From the NCBI GenBank assembly GCA_051453625.1, contig JBOZIK010000001.1, positions 71,645,329 through 71,709,328 on the forward strand: a stretch of DNA of 64,000 nt, given 5' to 3'. The notes below the pieces were generated by a model that had not been told where the DNA came from, did no database searches, and worked only from the letters and a program-made list of their open reading frames with translations. Position numbers and translations under genes: made by a program. Origin of the DNA: Welwitschia mirabilis. Its lineage: Eukaryota > Gnetophyta > Gnetopsida > Welwitschiales. Numbering within the stretch: position 1 is the stretch's first letter; each line of letters opens with the position of its first letter. Positions 12,640-22,462 of the stretch are shown here, piece by piece.

Positions 12640-13060
12640 CAAAAGAACTTTCCCAATGCATCCCTGTATGAGACCTAATCTCTGTTCTTTGATGAAGCCA
12701 TCAATGCCAAAGGGGAAAGGGTCAGGGGTAGGGGCAGTGCTGAAGTCATCGGGTGGACAGTCCCTATTGAAAGCTTTCAGGCTAGAATTCACTACTTCCA
12801 ACAACACCATGGAATATGAAGCCCTAGAATAAACTCTCAAGCTAATACTCCACAAGAAGATCAAGAAAGCCCACATTTTCAAAGATTCAAAGGTGGTCAT
12901 CAAGCAAATTAACAGAGAGCACCAGACCCACAATCCTATGATGAAAGCATACAAGGCTAGAATCCTAGACCTCCTAGGATAATTAGAGAAATGGTCTCTC
13001 CCGCACATTCCTAGGGAACAAACTCCCTACCAGATACAGTCACTGCTTTCACCACCATAG
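12640..13060 (+). pseudogene. Archaeal-type RNase H domain remnant of the same Ty3/gypsy element
   Basis: In the + frames I read GSGVGAVLKSSGGQ, then FRLEFTTSNNTMEYEALE, then HIFKDSKVVIKQINREH and HIPREQ. This is the order and signature of the additional archaeal-type RNase H (aRNH) of Tat-lineage Ty3/gypsy elements: (G)AG strand, NN.xEYEA helix with catalytic Glu, DSK catalytic Asp, HIPRE end. The first Asp region is blurred by a frameshift. A stop separates the two halves at about 12,832. No RT or ordinary gypsy RNase H is visible between the protease and this domain, and no integrase follows before the copia LTR at 13580. Confidence 0.7.
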
Positions 13061-13345
13061 AAGCCCCAACCACTAACCTAGTTCTCCAAGGACTCAAGAT
13101 CACCCTTATATCTGAGAAACTAGTTCTTGTTAATATCAAGAACTTCCAAGTTTTTTGAAGGAGATAACTACATCCTACGGTTCTTGCATAACCAAGAAGA
13201 ATTCAAGAATAAATAGTAGATGAGGAAGAAGATACAAAGAGAGACGTTCACTTCACAAAAGATGGCATTCTACAGCCCCAAACTAACAAAATCCTTATTA
13301 GATTTATTCAACTTGAAAAGTTCTTTGGTGCAGAAGTGGATCCAT

Positions 13346-13433
13346 CCTTTCCTCAAAGATGTACAGATGAAGAAGTGGAGGAGGTGAACCTTTCCTCAAA
13401 GATGTACAGATGAAGAAGTGGAGGAGGTGAACC
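13346..13433 (+). repeat. 43-bp exact tandem duplication
   Basis: The unit starting CCTTTCCTCAAAGATG and ending GAGGAGGTGAA occurs at 13346-13388 and again at 13389-13431, followed by two more matching bases. The copies are identical, so it is recent compared with the surrounding decay. Confidence 0.9.
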
Positions 13434-13579
13434 TCGATTCTCCTCAAGCAACCCTAGCTAGTCAAAATCCAGAGTCTATTCTACCTAGAAAAGGCAGACA
13501 ATTCTTTCGCTCTGCCAAGAGTGCAAAGACTTCTTTATTTGATCCTATAAAGACTTGACGAGATTCGACCCAGAAATTC

Positions 13580-13831
13580 TTTTGATAACTATAAGTGTTG
13601 ACATATGTGCTAGACCTGTAGTTTAGAAGATTAGGACCTTGATTGGCAACAAACACCTGTTCTGAACTAAGACATTGTTAGTTGAGTGGGAGTACAATTG
13701 TACTAAATTGAGAGCTTGTTGTTTAAGGTGGCATTCAAGTGTTGACAACTGTAAGCAATGTGTTGACACCTACAACTGGCTGACAACTATATCTTATCTG
13801 TAAAATAAAAATTATTCATACATTGTTACAC

Positions 13832-13884
<53 letters not shown>

Positions 13885-13913
13885 GTATTGATTCCCTTGT
13901 CTTCAATCTCAAA
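13580..13913 (+). repeat. Copia LTR, copy 2 (internal)
   Basis: It is homologous to the LTRs at 7614 and 18555, starting TTTTGATAAC (TGTTG degraded) and ending at the PBS. The five bases before it are AATTC, which do not match the bases after the third LTR (CACTT). No polypurine tract precedes it, so it was a 5' LTR. It contains a 50-bp CT expansion and lacks a segment that LTR copies 1 and 3 share. Confidence 0.8.
13834..13883 (+). repeat. (CT)n microsatellite inside the internal LTR
   Basis: An uninterrupted run of 25 CT repeats. The same position in the other two LTRs has only a short CTCTCTCTC-like seed. Confidence 0.95.
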
Positions 13914-13925
13914 TGGTATAAGAGC
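13914..13925 (+). other. Primer-binding site, copy 2
   Basis: TGGTATAAGAGC has one mismatch to the initiator-tRNA-Met PBS consensus. The leader that follows parallels the one after LTR copy 1. Confidence 0.8.
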
Positions 13926-14012
13926 TAGAAGATCTCTAGGTATCAACAAGGGGCTGCATGCATGCCTAGTTATCAACATATTTTCATCATGCTGAGTTAG
14001 GTTTTGCATATA

Positions 14013-14960
14013 ATGCATGAGTTGTTTCCCCTTTTTTTGCTAAGTTTTTTGTGTGTTGTTCCTGAAACATGTCAGAAGTTACTTCTAAAAATCACTACTG
14101 GTGAGACTACAAGGAGTAGGACAGAAGTCCTCGTTAATGATAACACCTCTCTCGAAATTTCTCCAGTAAAACTAGATGGGAACAACTATTTGGCATGGTC
14201 TCATTCTTATTTGTTGCTTATCAAAGCTCATGGTTTGTATGGGTACATAGTTAGGGAAGAAAGGAGATCTGCAGCAGATGATCCATCTGTTTGCAAATGG
14301 GAGTCTGAAAACTCACTAGCAACGTCCTACCTTATTAATTCTCTACAGCTTGCAATTGCCCAAGGCTACTTACTGTTGGATTCTACTCACAAAATTTGGA
14401 ATGCTGCAATTCAGACATACTCACAGGCTAGAAATGATGCACAGATTTATGCCCTAAGAAAAAAGGTTCATGAGTCAAAAGAAGGTGAGCTAACAATTGC
14501 CCAATACTTTTCTGAACTTTGTAGTTTATGGCAAGAACTGGACTTTTATCAGGATTGTTAGGCCAAAGGCCCCAATGATGCTATGAAGTTTCAAAAATTA
14601 TCAGACAAAGAGCAGGTATATGACTTCTTAGCTAGCCTTAATCTAAAATATGATCAATAAGGATCTAAGTCCTTGGCAAAGATCCCTTCACTTCTTTAAG
14701 ACAAACATATTCTTATATACAAGAAGAGGAAACTCAAAGGACTACTATGTTGCATGATCTTTGGCCATAAAAGTCTGCTATGATGGTCAACCCTCTTGAA
14801 GAGGAGGCAAAAGTGGGGCAAGCTCAAGGGACTATGGACAAGGATGAATTAAACTTTGATTATTGTGGGCAAACTAGACACACAAAAGATAGTTGTTGGA
14901 AATTACATGGCAACGCTATTGGGGTGAGGAGGAAAGAGACCTATACTAGCTAGAACACAG
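14013..14960 (+). pseudogene. Copia gag remnant
   Basis: The ATG at 14013 opens 183 codons to a stop at 14561; coding similarity continues in shifted frames to about 14,960. The N-terminal part has KLDGNNYLAWSHSYLLLIKA, the Retrotran_gag_2/UBN2-type start typical of plant copia gags. A zinc knuckle at about 14,855-14,915 reads FDYCGQTRHTKDSCWKLHG: the first Cys of the CCHC box is replaced by Phe, and the rest, including the trailing CWKLHG, is canonical. Disrupted by stops. Confidence 0.8.
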
Positions 14961-15065
14961 ACACATTTTTCAGAGGCAACTGAGTGTACATCTCAAGATA
15001 ATAGTTCAAAGCATGTCAATCTCTCTAAGCAAGAAATTGACATTCTTCGACATCTCCCAAGCAGA

Positions 15066-15587
15066 ATGGATACTTCCTCAGCTGTTGTTTCTTCCAATAC
15101 CTCAACATTGAACCTTGCACACTCAGGTACATCCATAACATTTTTCAACACTTCTGCTCTTGCTAATTTAACTCCTTCGATCATAGATTCTCGTGCTTCT
15201 GATCATATGATTAGCTCTTTAAACCAGTTTGCTTCTTACTTTCCCTCCTCAGGTAGAAATAAGGTTTGCATAGCAGATGGTTCCTTATCCTCTATAAGAG
15301 GGAAAGGTTCTATCAAGTGCACTTCTACCTTAACTTTATCTTTTGTTCTCCATGTTCCTGGTTTTTCTAATAATCTTTTGTCCATTAGTGCTATTACTAG
15401 AGATTTAAATTGCAAAGTCACATTTTTCCCTACACATTGTGTTTTCCAGCACTTGAGGATAGCGAGAACAATTGGTCATGGTAGGATGCGTGATGGCTTT
15501 TATTCCCTAGAGGGAGGTCTAGCTGAATTCTCCACATCACCTTCAGCTAATCATGCTCTTCGGCTCAATTCTACCTTGTCTGCTTAA
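15066..15587 (+). pseudogene. Copia protease remnant
   Basis: A 173-codon open segment covers the copia aspartic protease. The active site reads IIDSRASDHM, so the Gly of Asp-Ser-Gly-Ala is Arg. Later strands VCIADGS and VLHVPGFSNNLLSIS are the conserved middle and end of the domain. A stop at 15587 separates it from the pre-integrase segment. Confidence 0.8.
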
Positions 15588-16415
15588 AAGAATCTAATTC
15601 AGTGTCATCAACGTCTAGGACATCCTTCATTGCAACACTTGCAGAGATTATTTCCCACTTTATTTAAGCAGAGTATTTTGGAACTTCCTTGTGATGCTTG
15701 CGAGCTTGCAAAGCATTCATGAACTTATTATATGGTTAATAATAATGAAGGCACTGCACCTTTTGTTGTTGTTCACTCAGATGTTTGGGGTCCATGTAAA
15801 ATTGCTTCTCTGTTTGGACATAGATGGCTTCTCACCTCTATTGACTGCCATAGTCGCACAACGTGGGTGTATTTAATGCACACCACATATGAAGTTATTC
15901 TCTTGTTTCAAAGAGTTTCATAGATGAAGACTAAAAAATTTAATGCTAAGGTCAGAATTCTTAGAACTGACAATGGTAAAGAATACACGGAAGAGGTTTT
16001 TCAGAGCTATTTCCATGTTCATGGAATATTACATCAAATTACCTGTGTAGATACACCTGCTTAAAATGGTGTTGCAGAGCGAAATAATTATCTACTAGAG
16101 GTAACTCGGTTCCTAATGTTTTTCATGAATGTTCCCAAGGCCTATTAGGGTGATGCAATTCTGTCAGCAGCCTACCTTATTAATCACATGCTACTCAAAA
16201 CACTTAATTTTCAAACTCCTTTAGAACGCCGTCAAGGCAAGTGCACTTATGTTGTTCCTCCAAACATCTTTGGATGTGTATCTTTTGTACATGATCATCG
16301 AAAGACCGTTGGAAAGCTTGACCTACGAGCCTTGAAGTGTGTTTTCATTGGGTATTGTGCTACTCAGAAAGGTTACAAATGTTATCATCCTCCAATCAGA
16401 TGATTATTTGTCAGT
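15588..16415 (+). pseudogene. Copia integrase remnant
   Basis: The HHCC zinc-binding part is readable at about 15,600-15,715 (CHQRLGHPSLQHL ... CDACELAKHS). The core keeps HSDVWGP (first catalytic Asp, about 15,778), RTDNGKEY (second Asp, about 15,965) and NGVAERNN (Glu, about 16,070). The C-terminal FGCVSFVH...KCVFIGY block lies at 16,265-16,350. In-frame stops at about 15,719, 15,923, 16,063 and 16,148 kill it, though the DDE residues themselves are present. Confidence 0.8.
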
Positions 16416-16537
16416 ATGGATGTAGCATTTTATGAGATGAAGGTCTACTTCTCTAAGTTACCTCGTCAGGAACAAAATGGATGTAGCATTTTATGAGATG
16501 AAGGTCTACTTCTCTAAGTTACCTTGTCAAGAACAAA
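16416..16537 (+). repeat. 61-bp tandem duplication between integrase and RT
   Basis: The unit starting ATGGATGTAGCATTTTATG occurs at 16416-16476 and 16477-16537 with two differences near the end. The length is not a multiple of three, so it shifts the reading frame. Confidence 0.9.
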
Positions 16538-16958
16538 ATATTATTAAAGAATACATGACATTAACTAGATCTTCTTTATGGATTTATAGGCTTGACATGC
16601 AGAATGGAAGTAAAGGGGAGAAATATACATATTTGAATGCACATGAGAAAGGAAAGCTTGACGCGCAGGATGAAAACTACGGGGAGGGGAAAAATGAGCA
16701 GAAGAATATTAGTGCAAATGAGAAAGGAAGGGAAGATGAGCTAAAGCTAAAGGTTTATTCACGTAGGAATAAAGCCATCATGCATACTTGACCCGATTAG
16801 GAATTACCCTTGGATTCAGTCCTGCTACAGTCTCCTACTAGTAAGGCTAGTACCTCAATTTCCCTTCCTCATCGTTCTGATATTAATGAACTTGATTTGC
16901 CTTTTGCTCTTAGAAGGGTGTTCTATCTTGTACTCAAAACTTTGTATCTTATGAATCT

Positions 16959-17735
16959 TTGTCTCCCTCATATAAGACATTTGTATCTTCCATGTCTTTT
17001 GTCTTTGTTCCTCAGGAGTGGAGGCAGGCAGTCACTGATCCCAAGTGGAGGGCAGCTATGATTGAAGAGATGAAAGCCCTACATAAGAATAACACATGGG
17101 AACTCACTTCTCTTCCAGCGGGGAAGAAAACTATAGGCTGCAAGTGGATTTTCACTGTAAAGCACAAAGCTGTGGGAGCATTTAAAGATTCAAGGCTTAG
17201 TTGGTTGCAAAAGGCTACACTCAGACCCATGGAGTTGACGACCTATGGAGTTGACTATCAGGAGATATTTGCTCTAGTGGCCAAAATGAGGATCCTTTTG
17301 TCTTGTGCCGCAAATCTAGAATGGGACTTGCAACAACTAGATGTGAAAAATGCATTTCTCCATGGAGATCTAGAAGAAGAGGTATATATGGAAATTCTTC
17401 CAGGCTTTTCTTGTTAAACAACAGAAGGCAAAGTCTGTAGGTTAAGAAAAGCTATGTATGGTCTTAAGCACTCCCCTAGAGCTTGGTTTGACAGATTTAG
17501 CAAAGCTATGTTTGCATATGGGTTTAGATATAATAATGCAGATCACACTATGTTCATCATTTGAGACAGTGGTAGGATCACAGTGCTTATTGTATACGGT
17601 GATAATATAATTGTAGCAGGAAATGATCCAGAAGAGGTGACCAAGTTGAAGGGGCATTTGACCAAGGAATTTGAAATCAAAGACCTAGGAAAGCTGCATT
17701 ATTTCCTTTGGAACCGAAGTCGCTTGATCAAGTAA
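16959..17735 (+). pseudogene. Copia reverse transcriptase remnant
   Basis: Frames give the copia RT (RVT_2): [49 protein letters not shown] and YGLKHSPRAWFDRF. The catalytic box, normally YVDD, reads YGDN (about 17,595-17,606), which loses one catalytic Asp and the Val. The GYKARLVAKG region is scrambled by a frameshift at about 17,180-17,240. Stops at 17,417 and 17,561 also interrupt it. Confidence 0.85.
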
Positions 17736-17772
17736 TGGTATCTTTATTTCCCATAGAAAATGCATTCTTGAT

Positions 17773-18547
17773 TTGCTTAAGGAGACTGGTATGATGGGCT
17801 GCAAACTAGCAGAATCACCTATTGAAGTCAATCATAAGCTTAAAAGTTGTGATGGAGAGAGAGTTGACAGAGAAATATATCAGAGATTAGTTGGAAGATT
17901 AATTTATCTCTCTCACAGTCACACAGACATAGTCTATGTAGTTGATGTGGTAATTCAATTTATGCATGATCCCTAAATCTTTCACTGGGATGTTGTTTAA
18001 TGTATGTTGAGATACTTGAAGTCTGTACCAGGAAAGGGACTGCTATTTGTGAATATTGGCCACTTGAAGACAGAAGCATTTACTGATGCTAACTGGTAGG
18101 TTGCCTTGATAATAGGAGATCTACATCAGGATATTGTACATTTGTTGGGGGCAATTTAGTCGCTTGGCAAAGTAAGAAATAGATAGTTGTGGCAAGATCA
18201 AGTGTAGAAGCTAAGTATAGAGCTCTGGCACAAGGAGTCTGTGAACTTCTATGGCTTGGAAAACTGTTACAAGATCTGGGTTGGGAAGTAAGCAGCCAGT
18301 TTTACTATATTGTGATAACAAGGCTACAATCAGTATTGCACAAAATCTAGTTCAGCATGATCAGACAAAGCATGTAGAGATTGATCGAAATTTTATCAAG
18401 GAGAAACTGGATGGAGGACTCATTTGCATACCTTTTGTAAAATTTGCAGATCAGCTAGCTGGTGTATTTACTAAGGGTCTTAATAGTATGAAGCTTCATT
18501 CTGTTTTTGGCAAGATGGGCATGAGGAACATCTATGCACCATCTTGA
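17773..18547 (+). pseudogene. Copia RNase H remnant
   Basis: The RT-RNase H connection (YQRLVGRLIYLSHSHTDI) is followed by EAFTDANW (first catalytic Asp) at about 18,067. Later come YCDNKATISIAQN and KHVEIDRNFIKEKL, then the pol C-terminus ADQLAGVFTKGL, ending in a natural stop at 18545-18547. Several stops and one frameshift interrupt it. The polypurine tract follows seven bases later. Confidence 0.85.
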
Positions 18548-18554
18548 GGGGGAG
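18541..18554 (+). other. Polypurine tract
   Basis: ATCTTGAGGGGGAG lies directly before the TGTTG start of the 3' LTR, the expected position for priming plus-strand synthesis. No such tract precedes the internal LTR at 13580. Confidence 0.85.
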
Positions 18555-18871
18555 TGTTGATAACTATAAGTGTTGATAGATGTGTTGCAACTGCAGTTTA
18601 GAAGATTAGGGTCTTGAGTGGGAGCAAACACGTCTTCTGAACTGAGAGATTGGTAGTTGAGTGGGAGTACAACTGTACTGAACTGAGAGTTTGTTGATTG
18701 AGGTGGCATTCAGGTGTTGACAGTTGTAAGCAAGGTGTTGACACCTATAACTGGCTGACAACTATATCTTATTTATAAATATGTAGGTGTAAGTCAAAGA
18801 TCAATCATTTTTCGACAATTTTCACTCTCTCTCTCCTTTCATTGCTGATTCCAGTATCTTCAATCTCAACA
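18555..18871 (+). repeat. Copia LTR, copy 3 (right outer LTR)
   Basis: It is 317 bp, from TGTTGATAAC to CTCAACA. It shares AGGTGTAAGTCAAAGA with LTR copy 1 and is followed by CACTT, the same five bases that precede copy 1. Confidence 0.9.
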
Positions 18872-18876
18872 CACTT
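18872..18876 (+). repeat. Target-site duplication, right copy (CACTT)
   Basis: Matches 7609-7613. Together they define 7614-18871 as the footprint of one original copia insertion. Confidence 0.7.
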
Positions 18877-19984
18877 AATATATCTGCCACATCAGGTGAC
18901 CTTAGCTGTCATCTGGTCATTAGAGAAAAGAAAATAAACAGCTACAAAATTCATCCTTTGTGCTTGTAGGAATAAGAAATATCACCTTCTCTTTGAAAGG
19001 AGAACATGTACTTAATCATTCTGAAACTTCTTTGTATTGTTAAAGTGTGAAGATAAATCTCCTGTCAGAGTTCTTATCTTGTGCCATAATATTGTAAAGG
19101 GAGTTTCATGTTATTACTAAAGCAAACGGGTGGTATTCCAAGGGGTGAAATACTCATCTTCCTTGTAGAAGGTGATAGGTTTAAATCTTGGGATGTCCTT
19201 CTTGGCACGCTATAAGGCCCTAGTGTGCCTAATTCATGCAGTTAGTTGATCATGGTGGTCATACTCTGACGAAAGGTACAGCCACTGAAAGTTCAAGTTT
19301 TGACATTCCATGTTGTAAGCAAGAGCTAAAACATAAAGTAATTAAAAGCTAAAATATAAAACAAGAACTATGAGTACATGATATCTGTCTTTTAGTAATC
19401 AGGGAAAGAAAATAAATAAAGAAAATGAACAGCTACAAAATTCATCATCCATTTTCTTGTAAAAACATAAAACGCAACATTCTCTTTTCATTCAAAGCAT
19501 GAAAGGGGATTCAGTATTTAAAGACTTAACATCTATTTTATATTGTTAGGGTGTGAAGATGTTAAGCTGTAATTACAAGTTAAAATATAAAGTAAGACTT
19601 ATAAGTAATTAAAAGCTAAAATATAAAGCAAGATTTTTAAGTAAATTGAGGGTGAGAAGCTTAGCTTGAGTTAAAACTTAACCTTGTATAATGCACTTGA
19701 TTTCTTGCACATTAGACTTTAACAAGTTTATTTGCATAATTGTAATTTAACCCTAACTTTTACTTGTTTTTTCTGCTTTTTTACTGTTTCCTATTGTGCT
19801 GCTTTTGTCGTTGCAGCATAACAACTCTTTCTTCTTCTTTTTTTTTTTTACGGTAACATATATGACATGGTTCACAAATTAAATTGTATCTTGCAAAGGT
19901 TTGATGAGATTTTACCTCGGAATTCTATTTTGTATCATGTAAATTGGGTTCTAAAACTGATGTTGCTTTTCTTGGTGGGTGCAG
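18877..19984 (+). other. TCHQD upstream sequence with dispersed duplicated modules
   Basis: No coding sequence is seen. AACAGCTACAAAATTCATC occurs at about 18,940 and 19,428 within longer similar segments (about 18,905-19,075 and 19,390-19,565), both of which end in a TGTGAAGAT motif. TAATTAAAAGCTAAAATATAAA occurs at about 19,338 and 19,603. The stretch ends with a pyrimidine-rich run and TGCAG at 19984, a possible 3' splice site. Confidence 0.5.
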
Positions 19985-20083
19985 GTTTGGTCGAAGATTT
20001 GGCTGAGAAAGAGCTATAAGATCAAAGGAATAAAGTAACAGAAGTAAAAGAAAAAGAGATATATCAAAAAACAGTGTAAGGAC

Positions 20084-21137
20084 ATGCTGGATTCCACGAT
20101 CTTCAGTTGTCATTGTTCTTCTGGAAATGCTGAAAAGAACCAGAAGGAAACGCAGTTATATCACCACCCAGTTTCCCTGGGCAGTCAAATGGTTCGACTA
20201 GCGTTGGAGGAAAAAGGTATAGAGTACTTGTCTATCCGAGTGAATCCTCTAAAAGGCAGGAACATGGATTTAGATTTCTTTCGTATGAATCCTACCGCAA
20301 AGCTTCCTGTTTTTAAGGACGCTGAACACGTTTTGTTTGACACAATTTCCATCATCGAGTAAGTGTCTGTCATCATTTTTACTAAATGTTCTCACTTGAT
20401 AACATGCATGGCTTCCTTTTTTGTTTGTTTTGATGTAATTATTCTCCGTTTTGCTATGATTGTTTCTATTTCTCTTGTAATCAATTTCATTCTGCAATTA
20501 AATGAACTATTTGAAAATGCTATTGCTGAGTACACTAATGTTCCAAAACAGGTATATTAATAACATAAACAAGCCTCTAGATGGAGATGGCATATGTCAT
20601 GAAAGTGAACACGAATGGATGAAGAAAATTGGCAAATGGGATTCTAAGCTGTTCACACTCGGCCATGTTCCGAAGAAGTATATTTTGTTTTTCTCAAGGT
20701 TCAAAAGGCGGGTAACAATTGCAAGGATGGCAGAAGGTCCAGATCTTGCTAGTAAGTATCGTTTAAGGCTTCAGGATGCTTATGCAACAGACGAGCAACT
20801 GAAAGATAATGATGCCTTGAATGAAAGCAAAGAACAACTTATCAGTCTTCTTAATACTGCCGACTCTCATCTTGCAGATTCAAGTTATTTAGCGGGTGAA
20901 GATTTCTCAATGGCTGATGCAATGTTTATCCCTATTTTAGCCAGATTAGAGATTCTAGATATAGCAGATGAATACCTCAGTACAAGATCATGCCTTTCAG
21001 ATTACTGGAATCGCATGAAAACAAGAAAAAGTTTTCAAGTAGTCATCGGCAAATACTTTTCTAGTTGGAGAAAATACAAGACTTTGTACAGTACATACAT
21101 TGCCGTGTGGATGAGAAGCCTCTTGAGGCAGTATTGA
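20084..21137 (+). CDS. TCHQD: TCHQD-class glutathione S-transferase, two coding exons (20084-20358, 20552-21137)
   Basis: The joined exons encode 286 residues. The plant TCHQD GST class is named for similarity to tetrachlorohydroquinone dehalogenase; it is a presumed cytosolic glutathione-dependent enzyme whose physiological substrate is unclear. The thioredoxin-like N-domain starts at QLYHHPVSLGSQ (residues 24-35), with the likely active-site Ser in PVS. MNPTAKLPVF holds the cis-Pro, and FDTISIIEYI is the gamma-Glu-binding stretch. The all-helical C-domain has EWMKKIGKWDSKLFTL, ARMAEGPDLAS and the N-capping box in LAGEDFSMADAM (Ser211 to Asp214). The protein ends WMRSLLRQY, as in other full-length members. 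The intron obeys GT-AG and splits codon 92 (Glu). The first in-frame ATG (20084) adds about 22 residues before the usual start: the normal initiating Met position is Thr23 (ACG). No stops or frameshifts, so probably functional. Confidence 0.93.
20359..20551 (+). other. TCHQD: Intron of the TCHQD gene
   Basis: Donor GA|GTAAGTG, acceptor CAAAACAG|GTATATT, 193 bp. Joining here restores the conserved DTISIIEYI reading across the junction. Confidence 0.93.
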
Positions 21138-21330
21138 CTCTCTAGAAGATCCTCTCGAATGCGCGTGCCTAGGTAATGCCTGTTAGATTGGTTTGTGTAT
21201 ATAAATTCAAATTTGAATAAGTGCCGTTGTATTTTCAGTAATATTTCGTTCAAGGAAGCTAGTAATCTGTCGGTGTGCTTCGTATCCATGTAACCTTGGT
21301 TACCCTTTTTAAAATGAGTGCAACAAGTGG

Positions 21331-21336
21331 AATAAA
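21331..21336 (+). terminator. Polyadenylation signal candidate
   Basis: AATAAA, 194 bp after the TCHQD stop codon, in an otherwise ordinary 3' flank. It is the first perfect match I see downstream of the stop. Confidence 0.45.
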
Positions 21337-21500
21337 GATCTCCTATTCATAGGTATGCATCAAGAGCTTCTTTCGATCTAGAAACATTAGATATTGTTTA
21401 TATATGTGCAGGTTTTTTTTAATATTCCGATTGTCATACGCTTCTGCCTTTTCTTCCTGTATTACTTGGGTAAGCGGTAAGCCTTTTTTTAAGCTTCTTT

Positions 21501-21776
21501 TTGTTGCCTGATTCTGTTTTCGAATTCATCAGTATTCATAGCTCTTTATGGGGACCGTTACTTCCATCATTTGTGAATCCGTTACCACCCAGGAAAGCTT
21601 GTTGTGCTGAAGACAAAAAGATTTTACCGTCGATCATCGAATTAAGCCGTGGTATAAGCCACTCATCAACAACCTCGATAGAAAAGAAGCAAACAGCAAA
21701 CTTTTTAGGGGAAAGACGCATTGCTAGACGGAGAAATAAGTTAGAATTGAGGCATGGAAATGTCCTGTTGCACTAG
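21501..21776 (+). CDS. Unrecognised 91-codon open frame downstream of TCHQD
   Basis: The frame from the ATG at 21501 to the stop at 21776 is rich in Arg, Lys and Ser, with a basic end (RRIARRRNKLELRHG). I recognise no family. It lies 364 bp after the TCHQD stop in relatively non-repetitive sequence and is preceded by a TTCATCAG that could act as an acceptor, so it might be part of a 3' exon or of a separate small gene. It may equally be a chance frame. Confidence 0.2.
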   Translation: MLPDSVFEFISIHSSLWGPLLPSFVNPLPPRKACCAEDKKILPSIIELSRGISHSSTTSIEKKQTANFLGERRIARRRNKLELRHGNVLLH

Positions 21777-22462
21777 TTATCCTGTAATATTCTGAAGAGT
21801 TAGTAGTTGCTTGATATTAATTCTCTACAGATCGTCCATTTCTTTACACTGCAAAGTTAATTTTGTAGTGTGCCAGGTTATTTCATGCTACTAGTAAACT
21901 GGTTTTCCTCATACTTGAAGCCTCCTCTGAAAGAACAAAGCGGATAGCAGCAGCCGACTTTTCTTCTCAAGTTGAGCTTTCTAGTACTTCGGCATTTAGA
22001 ATAAGGGAGCTTTACGTGTTGAGTTTCCTCCCAGGTGGTTCCTTGGGCTCAGTTTTTGTTATATTCTTGCTTCCTTTTTATTTACATGTATTGGTGCGTA
22101 TTCTTTTTCTTCAATTTAAAATGACTTTGGACTTTAGATAGTATGTCTCTCCGCTGAGAGGCATGACCTTATTAGGAGATTAAAACATGCGATAATGCAA
22201 GATTTGAGCCGAGCGTCTACGTCATAGTCAAAGTTTCGAAGGAGATATGTTCGCGAGAGTTCATGATGTTACTAAACTGATTAGAATAGTAGACGGCACT
22301 AAAGATTACTGCAGATTGCTGAAGCGAATATGTTGGTTTAATATTGTCTGTTACATATGATGCTTTTATAATTGTAAACGGGACAAAGAAATGTTTAAAG
22401 CAGAATGACTAGATTCAAGATAGTTTATACCTCAATCATGAGGAGCATAAAAATTTGGGGGC

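Noticed and set aside
12592-13008. Minus-strand 138-codon open frame
   Set aside because: It lies antisense to the RNase H domain, which reads clearly on the plus strand.
13580-18871. Reading the copia as a simple element bounded by the LTRs at 13580 and 18555
   Set aside because: The flanking five bases differ (AATTC versus CACTT), while the LTR at 7614 has the matching CACTT. The simple reading cannot explain this.
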